Shown: positions 6,516 through 22,017, counted from the stretch's first letter. The stretch is DNA of 64,000 nt from an uncultured Acidovorax sp. (GCA_913774955.1 CAJYKV010000004.1:248001-312000); one strand, 5' to 3'. Made by a program: numbers and translations. The notes: generated from the sequence alone by a model not told the origin.

Positions 6516-9203
6516 TCAGCCCGGCTGCGCCAGCCGCTTGAGCTGGTAGAGCGCGTCCAGCGCCTCGCGCGGGCTCAGGGCGTCGGGGTGGATGTCCTGC
6601 AGCGCGGCCTCCACCGGGCTCGCGCCCGGCGCCTCGGATGCGGGCGGCGGGGCGAACAGGTCCACCTGCGTTTCGCCTTCGTTGGCCCGCTCCTCCAGCG
6701 CCGAGAGCGCGTGGCGGGCGTGGTTCAGCACCGGCGCGGGCACGCCCGCGAGCCGCGCCACGTGGATGCCGTAGCTGCGGCTGGCCGGGCCGGGCTGGAT
6801 CTCGTGCAGGAAGACGATGTCCGAACCGGATTCGGTGGCACCCACGTGCACGTTCACGGCATGCGCATGGCGCGCGGCCAGCTCCGTCAGCTCGAAATAG
6901 TGCGTGGCGAACAGCGTGAAGGCGCGCGTGCGGTCGTGCAGGTGCGTGGCGATGCCGCTCGCCAGCGCCAGGCCGTCGAAGGTGCTGGTGCCGCGGCCGA
7001 TCTCGTCCATCAGCACCAGCGAGTGCGGCGTGGCGGCGTGCAGGATCTGCGCGGCCTCGGTCATCTCCATCATGAAAGTGGACTGGGCGTTGGCGAGGTC
7101 GTCCGCCGCGCCGATGCGGGTGTGGATCGCATCGATCGGGCCCAGCCGGCAGCGCGCGGCCGGCACGTGGCTGCCCATGCTCGCCAGCAGCACGATCAGC
7201 GCCACCTGCCGCATGTAGGTGGATTTACCGCCCATGTTCGGGCCGGTGATGATCTGCATGCGCGTGTTGGCGTTCAGCCGCGTGTGGTTGGGGATGAAGG
7301 CGCCGGCCGAGGTTTCGGCGAGGCGCGCCTCCACCACCGGGTGGCGTCCGCCCTCGATCTCGATGCAGGGCTCGGCCGCGAACTGCGGCGCGCACCAGCC
7401 CAGCGTGAGCGAGCGTTCGGCGAGCGCGCAGAGCGCATCGAGCGTGGCGATGGCCTGCGCGGCGCGGATGAGCGCCGGCACGTGCGGCTGCAGCTGGTCG
7501 AGCACCTGTTCGTACAGCCACTTCTCGCGCGCCAGTGCGCGTTCCTGCGCCGACAGGGCCTTGTCCTCGAAGGCCTTGAGTTCGGGCGTGATGAAGCGCT
7601 CGGCGTTCTTCAGCGTCTGGCGGCGGCGGTAGTCGTCCGGGATGCGGTCGAGGTAGCTGCTCGTCACCTCGATGTAGAAGCCGTGCACCTTGTTGAACTG
7701 CACGCGCAGGTTGGGGATCAGCGTGCGGGCCTTCTCGCGCGTCTCCAGCGCCAGCAGGAAATCGTCGCAGTGGTTCTGGATGCCGCGCAGCTCGTCGAGC
7801 TCGGCATCGAAGCCGTCGGCGATCACCCCGCCGTCGCGCACCAGGGCCGACGGCTCCTCGAGAATGGCGCCGCCCAGCAGCGCACCGCAGGCCGGCGGCG
7901 CATGCAGATCGCCGGCGATGCCGGCGAGCAGCGGATCGTGCCAGCGGTGCTCCGCGGCGATCCGTTCGGCCTTGTGCAGCGTCTTGCAGAGGGCCACCAG
8001 CTCGCGCGGGCGCACCTGCCGCAGCGCAATGCGCGCGGTGATGCGCTCCACGTCGCTCACGCCGCGCAAAGCCCCGCGCAGGGCCTGCCAGCTGCCCGTG
8101 CCACCGTGCGCACCGTCGCCGCCGTCCCCGCGCAGTTCCGCGGTGGCCGCCAGCCGCGCGCGGGCTTCGGCGCGGTCGCGTCGCGGCTCCAGCAGCCAGG
8201 TCTTGAGCAGGCGGCTGCCCATGCCGGTCATGCAGGTGTCCAGCAGCGAGAAGAGGGTGGGCCCATCCTCGCCGCGCAGCGTGCGCGTGAGCTCCAGGTT
8301 GCGGCGCGTGGCGGGGGGCAGGGCGATGAGGGCGTCGTTCTTCTGCACGCGCACCGCGTGGATGTGCGTGAGCGCGCGGCCCTGGGTGTGTTCGGCGTAC
8401 GAGAGCAGCGCGGCGCTGGCAGCGTGGGCGTGGGCGAGGTCCTGCGCATCCCAGGCGTTGAGGCTGGCCGCGCCGAGATGCTCCAGCAGCTTGCGCGCAC
8501 CCAGGGCGCCGTCGAACTGCCAGTCCGGCCGCAGGCTCAACGGACAGGAGAGCACGCCGCCCTGGCGCAGCGCCTGCAACTGCTGCTCGAAGCGCTCGGT
8601 CACGCCCGCGCTGTAGAGCACCTCGCTCGGGCCGATGCGCGCGATCCAGGTGCCGACCTCGTCGTGCGTGCATTCGGCCAGGTGCACCACGCCCTGCGTG
8701 ACGCTCAGCCACGCCAGCCCGCAGCGCGCGCGGGGCGCCTGGTGCACGGCCAGCAGCATCGCTTCGGCCTTGTCCGGCAGCAGCTCGCTGTCGGTGAGCG
8801 TGCCGGGCGTGACCACGCGCACCACCTTGCGCTCCACCGGCCCCTTGGAGGCCCCCACTTCGCCCACCTGCTCGCAGATCGCCACCGACTCGCCCATGCG
8901 GATCAGGCGGCCCAGGTAGTTCTCCAGCGCATGGAAGGGCACGCCGGCCATCACCACCGGCTGCCCCGCGGATTGGCCGCGCTGCGTGAGCGTGATGTCC
9001 AGCAGGCGCGCGGCCTTCTCGGCGTCGGCCCAGAACAGCTCGTAGAAATCGCCCATGCGGTAGAAGACCAGCGTGTCGGGGTAGCCCGCCTTGAGGGCGA
9101 GGTACTGCTGCATCATGGGGGTGTGGGCGGAGAAATCTGCGGGGTTCCCCTCGGCCATCGGCGATGGCTCTTTGTCGTTCTGCAAATTGATACCTTTGTC
9201 CAT
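6516..9203 (-). CDS. mutS: DNA mismatch repair protein MutS
   Basis: An 895-residue MutS, close to the usual 850-880. The mismatch-reading Phe-X-Glu motif is FYE at residues 53-55 (MGDFYELF). The C-terminal ATPase has Walker [10 protein letters not shown] near residue 653 and the [13 protein letters not shown] Walker B/D-loop segment. It recognises mismatches and recruits MutL. Two starts are possible: ATG at 9203 (used here) or at 9158 (MAEGNP, 880 residues); neither has a strong Shine-Dalgarno. The open frame continues further upstream across the divergent gene, but that extension has no MutS homology. It is transcribed divergently from the GAF-EAL gene. Confidence 0.97.
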   Translation of the reverse strand: MDKGINLQNDKEPSPMAEGNPADFSAHTPMMQQYLALKAGYPDTLVFYRMGDFYELFWADAEKAARLLDITLTQRGQSAGQPVVMAGVPFHALENYLGRLIRMGESVAICEQVGEVGASKGPVERKVVRVVTPGTLTDSELLPDKAEAMLLAVHQAPRARCGLAWLSVTQGVVHLAECTHDEVGTWIARIGPSEVLYSAGVTERFEQQLQALRQGGVLSCPLSLRPDWQFDGALGARKLLEHLGAASLNAWDAQDLAHAHAASAALLSYAEHTQGRALTHIHAVRVQKNDALIALPPATRRNLELTRTLRGEDGPTLFSLLDTCMTGMGSRLLKTWLLEPRRDRAEARARLAATAELRGDGGDGAHGGTGSWQALRGALRGVSDVERITARIALRQVRPRELVALCKTLHKAERIAAEHRWHDPLLAGIAGDLHAPPACGALLGGAILEEPSALVRDGGVIADGFDAELDELRGIQNHCDDFLLALETREKARTLIPNLRVQFNKVHGFYIEVTSSYLDRIPDDYRRRQTLKNAERFITPELKAFEDKALSAQERALAREKWLYEQVLDQLQPHVPALIRAAQAIATLDALCALAERSLTLGWCAPQFAAEPCIEIEGGRHPVVEARLAETSAGAFIPNHTRLNANTRMQIITGPNMGGKSTYMRQVALIVLLASMGSHVPAARCRLGPIDAIHTRIGAADDLANAQSTFMMEMTEAAQILHAATPHSLVLMDEIGRGTSTFDGLALASGIATHLHDRTRAFTLFATHYFELTELAARHAHAVNVHVGATESGSDIVFLHEIQPGPASRSYGIHVARLAGVPAPVLNHARHALSALEERANEGETQVDLFAPPPASEAPGASPVEAALQDIHPDALSPREALDALYQLKRLAQPG

Positions 9204-9354
9204 GGCGCTGGGCGGGCGCGCCGAAACCGGGGCGTCCGCCGGATGAGTCCGATACGATGGGCGATTATCCCGCGTGGCCGAGTTTTCCCCCTTTTTTGCA
9301 AGCACCGGCGCCGTGCCCGGGCCGCATACTCGGTCTCTCTCCAGAGGTACTTCC

Positions 9355-11133
9355 ATGCCGGACCACGAATCGTCTGCCGCTGCCCGCGAGAGGGAGCGGC
9401 TCCATCTTCTCGAATGCTCGGGGCTGCTCGACACTCCCGCGAGCGAGGAGTTCGACCAGATCACCCGCCTGGCGGGCCAGGTCTTCGACATGCCCGTGTC
9501 GTTGGTGACCTTCGTGGATGCCGACCGCCAGTGGTTCAAGTCGCGCCTCGGCTTCTCGCTGGCGCAGACCGACCGGTCCTCGTCGTTCTGCGCGCATGTC
9601 GTGGAGACGGCCGAGGCCATGGTGGTGGAGGACACGGTGCTCGATCCGCGGTTCGCGCGCAATGCGCTGGTGACGGGCGAGCCGTACATCCGGTTCTATG
9701 CCGGCGCGCCCCTGCGGCTGGATTCGGGCCATGTGCTGGGCTCCCTGTGCGTGCTCGACCACCGGCCCCGCACGTTCGGTCCGCAGCAGCGCGCCCAGCT
9801 GGCCACGCTCGCCAGGATGACCATGGCGCACATCGAACTGCACCAGCGTGCGGGCCGGGTCAATGCCGTGACGCGGCTGCCCAACCGCACGCAGCTGTTC
9901 GAAGACCTGCGCGGCCGCCCCGCCGGTACGCCGTCGGCGCTGATGATGGTCGAGATCATGGGGCACGAGCGCATGCTGGCCGAATCGCGCGCGGTGGGGT
10001 CCGAACCGCTGGAGTCCCTCGCCATCGCCTTCGCAGGCAGACTCCAGCGGCTGGCAGGGCGGGGCGTTGCCGTCTACCACGTGGGCGAGATGCGTTTCTG
10101 CCTGGAGCCCGCTGGCGGCACGCGCGCGCAACGCGAGCAATTCGCCGCGGAGACGGTGGCCGCCCTGAGCGGCCCCATGGCCTTCGACGGGCGTGCGATC
10201 GAACTGGCGCCCATGGCCGGCCTCGTGGAGTTCGATGCCGGTGCCGTGGGCCCCAGCGACGCGCTGCGGATGGCCAGCGCGGCCCTGCATTCCGGCCTGT
10301 GCCGCGGGGCGGCGCTGGCCTGGCACGATGCCGCGCTGGATGCGGCCCACCGCCGGGCCTACCGCCTGGTGCGCGAGATCCTGCCGGCGCTGGCACGCGG
10401 CGAGTTCCGGCTGGTGTACCAGCCCAAGCTCAACCTGCGCGCCGGCGCGTTCACCGGCGTCGAATCGCTGGCGCGCTGGCGCCATCCCGAACTGGGCGAC
10501 GTGTCGCCCGGAGAATTCATACCGCTGGTGGAGAGCGGGGCGCTCATCCACGAATTCACGCGCTGGGTGCTGCGCACCGCGCTGGAGCAGCTCGGCCGCT
10601 GGCATGCGCAGGGGATCGAGCTCACGATGGCCGTCAACGTGTCGTCCCGGAACCTGGAGGAGGCTTCCTTCGTGCGCGACGTGCGGGTGATCTGCGCGGC
10701 CTCCGGCGTCGATCCACGCTACCTGCACGTGGAATGCACCGAAAACGCGGTGATGACCAGCGCGCGCACCCAGGCCGCCCTGGAGGAAATCCGGGGCATG
10801 GGTGCGCAGATTTCGCTGGACGACTTCGGCATGGGGTATTGCAACCTCGCCTGCCTGCGGAGCCTTCCGGTGGAGCTGTTGAAACTGGACCAGTCGCTGA
10901 TCAAGCCGATCGACGGCGACGGCCGCGCATGGCTGCTGGTGCAGTCGCTCATGGCTTTGGGCCATGCGCTCGGCTACCGCATCCTGGCCGAAGGCGTGGA
11001 GACCCGCGAGGCGTTCACGATGCTGGCGGGGGCCGGGTGCGATGCGGTGCAGGGCTACCACCTGTCGCGGCCGCTCGAGGCGGAAGCGATTCCCGAGTTC
11101 CTGCGGCGGCCGTTGCCGGAGTGGCGGGCCTAG
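9355..11133 (+). CDS. GAF - degenerate GGDEF - EAL protein, probable c-di-GMP phosphodiesterase
   Basis: A 592-residue cytoplasmic protein. An N-terminal GAF domain (about residues 20-160, with [20 protein letters not shown]) is followed by a GGDEF-like domain (about 165-335) in which the active-site motif is degraded to VGEMRF, so no cyclase activity is expected. The C-terminal EAL domain (about 345-585) keeps the metal and catalytic residues: Glu370 in ESL, NVSS, ECTEN, DDFGMGY, LKLD and AEGVE. A c-di-GMP-hydrolysing enzyme regulated by a small ligand or redox state through GAF is the best reading. The start at 9355 has an AGAGG Shine-Dalgarno at good spacing. It is a lone gene divergent from mutS. 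Confidence 0.9.
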   Translation: MPDHESSAAARERERLHLLECSGLLDTPASEEFDQITRLAGQVFDMPVSLVTFVDADRQWFKSRLGFSLAQTDRSSSFCAHVVETAEAMVVEDTVLDPRFARNALVTGEPYIRFYAGAPLRLDSGHVLGSLCVLDHRPRTFGPQQRAQLATLARMTMAHIELHQRAGRVNAVTRLPNRTQLFEDLRGRPAGTPSALMMVEIMGHERMLAESRAVGSEPLESLAIAFAGRLQRLAGRGVAVYHVGEMRFCLEPAGGTRAQREQFAAETVAALSGPMAFDGRAIELAPMAGLVEFDAGAVGPSDALRMASAALHSGLCRGAALAWHDAALDAAHRRAYRLVREILPALARGEFRLVYQPKLNLRAGAFTGVESLARWRHPELGDVSPGEFIPLVESGALIHEFTRWVLRTALEQLGRWHAQGIELTMAVNVSSRNLEEASFVRDVRVICAASGVDPRYLHVECTENAVMTSARTQAALEEIRGMGAQISLDDFGMGYCNLACLRSLPVELLKLDQSLIKPIDGDGRAWLLVQSLMALGHALGYRILAEGVETREAFTMLAGAGCDAVQGYHLSRPLEAEAIPEFLRRPLPEWRA

Positions 11134-11172
11134 TCCGCCGCACCCGCACCCGCACCCGGCCGGAGGGCCGGG

Positions 11173-11610
11173 CTATGCCGCCGGGTTCACGCGCCCGTCG
11201 AACGCGGACGCAGCCATCTGTCCGGCGCGCCCCATCAGCATGAATTCCGCCGGGCCGTCCCCGTCCGCCCGCAGCCGCACGCGCGCTGTCCCGGAGTTCC
11301 CCAGGGGCTGCACCGCCTCCACGTGTGACCACGGCACGGTGATCGGCGGGCGGTGGAAGAACACGAACCATGGCGCGGACAGCGACAACCCCTCGGGTCC
11401 CGCGGCCACGGTGAGGCAGTGCGCGAAGTGGATCGGCATGGCGTGCACGCGCCCCATGCGGGCGGAGGCGAAGCGGACGGCCTCTCCGCCCGGCGGCGCG
11501 TGCTGTGGGTAGCGGGCCGCGAGGGCGCGCCAGCCCGAGCGCGTGGCGAGGATCCGGCAGGCATTGAGCCAGAAGAGGGGGAGGAGCAGCAGGAACCAGA
11601 GCGTGTTCAT
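11173..11610 (-). CDS. Hypothetical protein with one N-terminal membrane anchor
   Basis: A 145-residue protein that I do not recognise. Residues 3-18 (TLWFLLLLPLFWLNAC) form a membrane anchor. The rest alternates short polar and hydrophobic segments in a mostly beta pattern (LTVAAGPEGLSLSAPWFVFF, ITVPWSHVEAVQPL), resembling small PH-like or bacterial photosystem-box-like membrane-attached domains, but without a decisive motif. It converges on the GAF-EAL gene and sits 90 bases downstream of the MscS-like gene in the same direction, so the two could be co-transcribed. A 7-base inverted repeat (CCCGGCC/GGCCGGG) lies at its 3' end. Confidence 0.7.
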   Translation of the reverse strand: MNTLWFLLLLPLFWLNACRILATRSGWRALAARYPQHAPPGGEAVRFASARMGRVHAMPIHFAHCLTVAAGPEGLSLSAPWFVFFHRPPITVPWSHVEAVQPLGNSGTARVRLRADGDGPAEFMLMGRAGQMAASAFDGRVNPAA

Positions 11611-11700
11611 GGGGTGGTCCGTCGGAGGGCGGAGCCACCGATTATTGGCGCGGCCCGGTGGGAAAAGCTCGGCTCCCGAACCGCGAGGGGCTGCGGCCCC

Positions 11701-12825
11701 TCACCCCCCCGGCACGGGACGGCCGCGGGCGTCCGGCACGGGGGGCACGTCGCGCGGAGTGGCCGAGGGCTTCGCCGCTCCCTGTTCGCCCGCCAGCAGC
11801 GCGCGGGTCTGCGGCAGGCAGTCCGGGTACTCGCGCTGCATGAAGGCCACCAGCGCCTCGCGCACGCGGCAGCGCAGATCGAAGGCAAGGCCCGACGAGC
11901 GCGCCGACACCAGCACGCGGATCTGGATGGTGCGCTCCGACACGTCGGTGAGCTGCAGCACCTTCACGCGCTGGTCCCACTCGGGGGCCGTGGCCAGGAT
12001 GCGGTCGAGTTCCTCGCGCAGCGGATCCAGCGGCATGCGGTAGTCGGCGTACAGGAACACCGTGCCGAGGATTTCCGAGCCGGTGCGCGTCCAGTTCTGG
12101 AACGGGTTCTCGATGAACCACTGCAGCGGGATGATGAGCCGCCGCTCGTCCCAGATGCGCAGCACCACGTAGGTGCCGGTGATCTCTTCCACGCGCCCCC
12201 ATTCGCCTTCCACGATCAGCACGTCGTCGATGCGGATCGGCTGCGCGAGTGCGATCTGCAGCCCGGCGATCATGTTGCTGAACACCGGCCGCGCGGCGAG
12301 GCCGGCCACGATGCCGACCACGCCCGCGGAGGCCAGCAGGCTGGCGCCCACCTGCCGCGCTCCGGGAAAGGTCATGAGCATCAGCGCCAGGGCCGCCATC
12401 AGCACGCCCGTCATGGCGGTGCGCGACAGCACGCGCGCCTGCGTGGCGATGCGGCGGGCGGTGAGGTTGTCCTCCACGTCCGCCGGGTAGCGCGCGATCA
12501 CCCCGTCGGCCAGGCCGCCGATGCCCGTGATCAGCAGCCAGGCCACCGCGGCGATCAGGGCGAGGCCCCCGGCATGGCGCACCGTCCCGATGTAGGCCTG
12601 GTCGTTGGGGGCAGCCACCCACACCAATTGCAGCGCCGCCAGCGGCAGCAGCACGCGCACCACCGGCACGCACACCTGCACCACCCTGTGGAGCACCGGC
12701 AGGCCGCGCGTGGCACGCAGGGCGATCAGCGAGGCGATGCGGTGCACGATGGCGGCGGCGGTGACGCCGATCAGCGCCGCGACGGCGGTGGCGAGCCACG
12801 GGGAGAGATGTGTAAAAAAATCCAT
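11701..12825 (-). CDS. Mechanosensitive ion channel, MscS family
   Basis: A 374-residue inner-membrane protein. Several hydrophobic helices fill the N-terminal half. A pore-lining, Gly/Ala-rich helix follows (LLASAGVVGIVAGLAARPVFSNMIAGLQIA), then the cytoplasmic beta domain signature RIDDVLIVEGEWGRVEEITGTYVVLR and an alpha-beta C-terminal domain. Such channels open under membrane tension and release solutes in osmotic downshock. The C-terminal tail (about 30 residues) is Pro/Gly-rich. A run of seven C lies at the stop codon (11704-11710), so indels there would alter only the last residues. It stands alone in orientation, 240 bases from the divergent histidine kinase. Confidence 0.93.
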   Translation of the reverse strand: MDFFTHLSPWLATAVAALIGVTAAAIVHRIASLIALRATRGLPVLHRVVQVCVPVVRVLLPLAALQLVWVAAPNDQAYIGTVRHAGGLALIAAVAWLLITGIGGLADGVIARYPADVEDNLTARRIATQARVLSRTAMTGVLMAALALMLMTFPGARQVGASLLASAGVVGIVAGLAARPVFSNMIAGLQIALAQPIRIDDVLIVEGEWGRVEEITGTYVVLRIWDERRLIIPLQWFIENPFQNWTRTGSEILGTVFLYADYRMPLDPLREELDRILATAPEWDQRVKVLQLTDVSERTIQIRVLVSARSSGLAFDLRCRVREALVAFMQREYPDCLPQTRALLAGEQGAAKPSATPRDVPPVPDARGRPVPGG

Positions 12826-13065
12826 GCTTTGTTACCTTTTGCCATACTGTGGCCTGGGTATGCGGCAACCGCATGCCCGACCTTGCCCCCGATGTGTTTC
12901 CTCCCGTTTGCGAAGGTTCAAAGCGACCGTGTCTGTCGATGCCTTTTCCGTCCACGTGGCTGCCGCGGCGCCACTGCCCGGCCATTGCGGAGCGGGGCTG
13001 CCGCCGGGTATGGGGCTCGGCAGTACGGGCCGGGCTGACCCGCGGCGCAGGCAGGGAGCGCCCGC

Positions 13066-17991
<4,926 letters not shown>

Positions 17992-18030
17992 GCACCCGAC
18001 AGCACATTACAGAAAACAGGGAGAAGCCGC

Positions 18031-19158
18031 ATGGACACCACCCCGTCCTTCGAAGAACACGTCCTCAAGGACCGGACCATCGCCACGGTGCTGGTGGTGG
18101 ACGACACGCCCGACAACCTCGCGCTGATGTCCACGCTGCTGCGCGACCATTACCTCGTCAAGGTCGCCAACCACGGCGAGAAGGCGCTGCGCATCGCCCA
18201 GTCGGACGCACCGCCCGACCTCATCCTGCTGGACATCATGATGCCCGGACTCGACGGCTACGAGGTCTGCCGCCAGCTCAAGGCGCATTCCGTGTCGCGC
18301 GACATTCCGGTGATCTTCCTCACCGCGCGCAGCACACCCGAGGACGAGCGGCGGGGCCTCGCCGCGGGCGCGGTGGACTACATCACCAAGCCCATCAGCC
18401 CGCCCATCCTGCTGGCGCGCGTGCACACCCACCTGGCTCTCAAGGCCACCGCCGACTTCCTGCGCGACAAGAGCGCCTACCTGGAGCGCGAGGTGGCGCT
18501 GCGCACCCTGGAGGTGCAGGCGATCCAGGACGTGACCATCATGGCCATGACCTCGCTGGCCGAGACGCGCGACAACGAGACGGGCAACCACATCCGGCGC
18601 ACTCAGCTCTACGTGAAGGCGCTGGCCGAGCGCCTCGCGCGGCACCCGCGTTTCGAGGCCGTGCTGAACGACCGCATGATCGATCTGCTCTACAAGTCCG
18701 CGCCGCTGCACGACATCGGCAAGATCGGCATTCCCGACAGCATCCTGCTGAAGCCGGGCAAGCTCACGGCGGATGAGTTCGAGGTCATGAAGACCCACAC
18801 CACGCTCGGCCGCGACGCGATCGAGAACGCCGAGCGGCGCCTGGGCATGCGCGTGGCGTTCCTGAGCGTGTCCAAGGAGATCGCCTACAGCCACCAGGAG
18901 AAGTGGGACGGCTCGGGCTATCCGCTGGGACTGGCGGGCGACGCGATTCCCGTGTCGGCGCGCCTCATGGCCGTGGCCGACGTGTACGACGCGCTCATCA
19001 GCCGCCGTGTCTACAAGCCCGCCTTCTCGCACGAGCAGGCCTGCACCACGATCGTGAAGGGCCGGGGCAGCCATTTCGATCCCGACATGGTGGATGCCTT
19101 CGTCGAGCTGGCGGAGGATTTCCGGCAGATCGCGCTCAAGTACCCGGACCCGGAGTGA
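18031..19158 (+). CDS. Response regulator with HD-GYP domain (c-di-GMP phosphodiesterase, RpfG type)
   Basis: A 375-residue protein. The receiver domain (about 18-135) has the acidic pocket DD24-25, phospho-acceptor Asp68 (LLDIM) and the TKP lysine. The HD-GYP domain follows: HD at 227-228 in LHDIGKIGIP and DGSGYP at 293-298, the motif variant found in many active HD-GYP enzymes. It would hydrolyse c-di-GMP when phosphorylated by the upstream kinase. A GGGAG Shine-Dalgarno precedes the start. The last 23 bases overlap the 3' end of the convergent glycosyltransferase gene. Confidence 0.95.
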   Translation: MDTTPSFEEHVLKDRTIATVLVVDDTPDNLALMSTLLRDHYLVKVANHGEKALRIAQSDAPPDLILLDIMMPGLDGYEVCRQLKAHSVSRDIPVIFLTARSTPEDERRGLAAGAVDYITKPISPPILLARVHTHLALKATADFLRDKSAYLEREVALRTLEVQAIQDVTIMAMTSLAETRDNETGNHIRRTQLYVKALAERLARHPRFEAVLNDRMIDLLYKSAPLHDIGKIGIPDSILLKPGKLTADEFEVMKTHTTLGRDAIENAERRLGMRVAFLSVSKEIAYSHQEKWDGSGYPLGLAGDAIPVSARLMAVADVYDALISRRVYKPAFSHEQACTTIVKGRGSHFDPDMVDAFVELAEDFRQIALKYPDPE

Positions 19159-20326
19159 GGTCCTGCGACGCGGCGTACCAGTCCCGGCCTGCGGCACCCA
19201 GGGCCGCCCGCAGCGCCGGCTCCGCATGCAGGCGCAGCACGGCCTGCGCGCATTGCTCGGGAGTCTCCGCCGGCAGGTAGTGGAGCCCCGGCACCAGCCG
19301 CAGCCCGCGCACCGCCTGGCTGCTCGCGACCACCGCCATGCCCCGCGCCAGGGCCTCCAGCGTCTTCAGCTTGGTGCCGCCGCCCGCCAGGACGGGCAGC
19401 AGCGCCACCGTGCAGGCCGCGTACACCGGCTCCACGTCCGGCACGTCGAACCACGGCCGCACCCCCTCTGCCGCCTGCAGACGTGCGCGCAGCCAGTCCG
19501 GCGGGCGGGCACCGGCGACGTGCAGGGTCCACGGCGCTGCCAGGCGTGCGCGCAGCACCGGCGCCAGCCCTTCGGCCAGCAGCAGCGCGGCCTCCTGGTT
19601 GGGCGGGTAGTCCAGGCTGCCGACGAACACCATCTGCACGCCGCCGGGCGCTGCGGTGCCTGCGCGGGCGGGCTGCGGCAGGGGCAGCCGGTTCGGCCGC
19701 ACGGCGGCGCCGGGAAAGGCGGGAAGGTCTTCGTGCGCGGCCAGCCAGCGGGCGTCGTACCCGGCCGGGACGCTGCGCTCGATCGCGCGGTACTGCAGGG
19801 ATTCCCGCCACGCCAGCGCCGCGTGGAGCCGCCGGCCCATGCGCCACTGGGCGCCCGCGGTGCTGCGCATCGTGGCGGAGTCCCAATCGTCCAGGTCGAG
19901 TTCCGCCCGCTGCACCGGCAGCCCGGCGCGCAGCCGCGCCGCCACGCCGTGGAGGTAGAGCCGGAACACCACCAGCCGCGCGACCGGGCGGCCGCCGATC
20001 GCTCGGGCCATCGCCGACAGCGCCGGCGGATGCGCCCTGGGCAGGTGCCAGTGGGCCACCATGCCGGGCCGGCGGGCGCCGAGCCCCGGCAGCAGCCAGC
20101 CCAGCCGCCGGGCCCACGGCGCGGGCGGCTCCAGGTCCTCCGCACCCGCCCAGGCGCGCGCGCCCGTCGGCCAGCCTGCCGTGGAGCCGGGCGCCTGCGA
20201 TGCCCAGACGTGCAATTCGTGGCCGGCCGCGAGTTCCTGCATCCAGTCCCAGGCGCGCAGCGCGCGTCCGCTGCCGCCCGGCTGTGGCCAGACCGGGCTG
20301 AGCAGGACGGCCACGGGCCGCGTCAT
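19136..20326 (-). CDS. Glycosyltransferase, GT4/GT1-like, last gene of the glycan operon
   Basis: A 396-residue GT-B fold transferase. The N-terminal domain begins with VAVLLSPVWPQPGGSGRALR, and the C-terminal nucleotide-sugar domain contains MVFVGSLDYPPNQEA and the acceptor/donor segment LLPVLAGGGTKLKTLEALARGMAVVAS, both characteristic of sugar transferases of this group. The start at 20326 overlaps the stop of the ABC transporter gene (ATGA), which shows coupling. The family transfers sugars from nucleotide donors in the cytoplasm. The sugar is unknown. Its 3' end overlaps the convergent HD-GYP gene by 23 bases. Confidence 0.88.
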   Translation of the reverse strand: MTRPVAVLLSPVWPQPGGSGRALRAWDWMQELAAGHELHVWASQAPGSTAGWPTGARAWAGAEDLEPPAPWARRLGWLLPGLGARRPGMVAHWHLPRAHPPALSAMARAIGGRPVARLVVFRLYLHGVAARLRAGLPVQRAELDLDDWDSATMRSTAGAQWRMGRRLHAALAWRESLQYRAIERSVPAGYDARWLAAHEDLPAFPGAAVRPNRLPLPQPARAGTAAPGGVQMVFVGSLDYPPNQEAALLLAEGLAPVLRARLAAPWTLHVAGARPPDWLRARLQAAEGVRPWFDVPDVEPVYAACTVALLPVLAGGGTKLKTLEALARGMAVVASSQAVRGLRLVPGLHYLPAETPEQCAQAVLRLHAEPALRAALGAAGRDWYAASQDLTPGPGT

Positions 20327-22017
20327 GCGCGTGCCTCCGCCTCCAGGCGCCCATCCCTCAGGCGCCACACCGCCTGGGCGAAGCGCAGCGATGCTTCGCG
20401 GTGGGTGATGAAGAGCACGGTGGTGTCGGGCAGCGCGGTGCGCAGCGCAGCGAACAGGGCGGCCTCGGTGGCTTCGTCCATCGCCGCGGTGGCCTCGTCC
20501 AGCAGCAGGAGGTCCGGCCGGCGGTACACGGCCCGGGCGATCGCCAGCCGCTGCCGCTCGCCGCCGGAGAGCTGCAGCGATCCAGCCGCCGGATCGCGCC
20601 CGGCCAGTTGGGCCACCACCAGCGCCGCGCGCACATCATCGTCGCGCCCGCCGTCCATGCCGAACACCACGTTCTCGTGCAGGCTCGCATCCAGGATCGC
20701 CACATGCTGCGGCACGTAGGCGATGCGCGGCGGCATGCCCGCGGGCGTCTGCCAGACGACCCGCCCGCTGGAGCGCTGCAGTCCGGCGACGACGTCCAGC
20801 AGCGTGCTCTTTCCGGTGCCCGAGGGCCCGGCCAGCGCGATCCAGGCCGGCCGTGCCACCTGCACCGAAACGTCCTGCAGCACGGGCGCCGCGTGGCCCT
20901 CATGCACCACCTCGACGCCTTCCAGCCGCAGCGCGGGAGCGCCCGGGCACGTGTCCATGGTCTTCACCTCGCGGCGCAGGGCCGCGGCACGGTCCAGTTC
21001 CTCGCCCACCAGCCGGATGTTCAGCGCCGCGCCCCGCAGCGACGTGCGGATGCTCAGCAGCTGCATCATGGCCGGCAGCAGACTGCGCGCCACCACCGCG
21101 TAGAAAACCAGGTAGGGCAGCAGCCCGCCCAGCGGGCGGCCGCTCCAGGACCACACCAGCACGCAGCCCAGCACCACGGCGAATGCCAGGTAGTCGAGCG
21201 CCACGCGCGGCAGCACGGGCATGAACGCCAGCCAGCGGTTGGCGCGGGCCAGCGAATCCAGTTGCCGGTCGATCCCCTGGATCACGTAGCTTTCGGTGCC
21301 GTGGGCGCGCAGCTCCTGGAACGCGTCGAGCGCCTCGCCCATGCCCAGATGCCAGCGGCGCTGCGCCTGCTCGCGCGCCTCGGCCGCCTGTTTCTGCCGA
21401 TGGCCGGTGAAGCGGTGGACGGCGCCGTTCAGCGCCACGAAGGCCGACGCCAGCGCCAGCGACACCACCGGGTTCACGGTGAGCATCAGCGCGGTGAGCA
21501 CCAGCACGATGAGGCCGCAGGCGATCGCCGAGACGGCCTGGTTGCAGGCAAAAGCCGCGTCCAGCGCGGTGGTCGCGCAGCGGCGGAAGTAATCCCGGGG
21601 GTTGCGGCGGCGGTACCCGTTCCAGTCCTGGGCGAGGTAGGCCTGCAGCAGCCGCAGCACGGTGTGCCGCTGCACGTCCTGCTGGAAGCCCGTCACCCGC
21701 CACTGCAGCACCATGTCGGCCAGCATCTTGACCGACATCAGCGCGAGCAGCAGCAGCGAATACGCCATCACCGGATCGGCACCCGCCGCCCCGCCGATGC
21801 GCCCGACCACGCCGCACTGGCGCGTGCCCAGGCAGTCCATGTAGGGCAGCGCCGCGGCCGCCACCAGCATCTCCAGCAGCGAGAACACCGCGCTCAGCAC
21901 GCCGATGCGGTGCAGCGTCCGCCGGTGCTCGGGCACCAGAAAGCCCTGCACGTCGCGCTGCAGCGCGAACACGTCGGTCACCAGCGACCGCAGTGCGCCC
22001 CAGGCCCGGCCTACCAC
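20323..22017 (-). CDS. ABC transporter, fused membrane and ATPase domains, in glycan operon
   Basis: A 564-residue half-transporter. The N-terminal membrane domain has six hydrophobic segments and, in the first outer loop, a Cys pair (MDCLGTRQCG) that could form a disulfide. The ATPase has Walker A GPSGTGKST near residue 395, signature LSGGERQR near 480 and Walker B LLLLDEAT near 501. The proposed start is GTG at 22017: it has a TGGAG Shine-Dalgarno and overlaps the preceding gene's stop by 7 bases. No ATG fits; a GTG at 21981 is the alternative. It likely acts as a homodimeric exporter or flippase for a glycan or glycolipid built by the four flanking transferases. Confidence 0.85.
   Translation of the reverse strand: MVGRAWGALRSLVTDVFALQRDVQGFLVPEHRRTLHRIGVLSAVFSLLEMLVAAAALPYMDCLGTRQCGVVGRIGGAAGADPVMAYSLLLLALMSVKMLADMVLQWRVTGFQQDVQRHTVLRLLQAYLAQDWNGYRRRNPRDYFRRCATTALDAAFACNQAVSAIACGLIVLVLTALMLTVNPVVSLALASAFVALNGAVHRFTGHRQKQAAEAREQAQRRWHLGMGEALDAFQELRAHGTESYVIQGIDRQLDSLARANRWLAFMPVLPRVALDYLAFAVVLGCVLVWSWSGRPLGGLLPYLVFYAVVARSLLPAMMQLLSIRTSLRGAALNIRLVGEELDRAAALRREVKTMDTCPGAPALRLEGVEVVHEGHAAPVLQDVSVQVARPAWIALAGPSGTGKSTLLDVVAGLQRSSGRVVWQTPAGMPPRIAYVPQHVAILDASLHENVVFGMDGGRDDDVRAALVVAQLAGRDPAAGSLQLSGGERQRLAIARAVYRRPDLLLLDEATAAMDEATEAALFAALRTALPDTTVLFITHREASLRFAQAVWRLRDGRLEAEARA

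Noticed and set aside
11138-11160. Short tandem CACCCG repeat after the GAF-EAL gene
   Set aside because: Only about three copies and outside coding sequence; too short to be a meaningful repeat array.
6213-11243. A 1676-codon open frame on the plus strand across mutS and the GAF-EAL gene
   Set aside because: It is an antisense/out-of-frame shadow caused by high GC at third positions; the translation is Arg/Gly/Ala/Gln-rich low complexity with no motifs, while mutS on the other strand is unmistakable.
11704-11710. Seven-C run at the 3' end of the MscS gene as a phase-variation switch
   Set aside because: Slippage would change only the last residues of the protein, so a switching role is unlikely.
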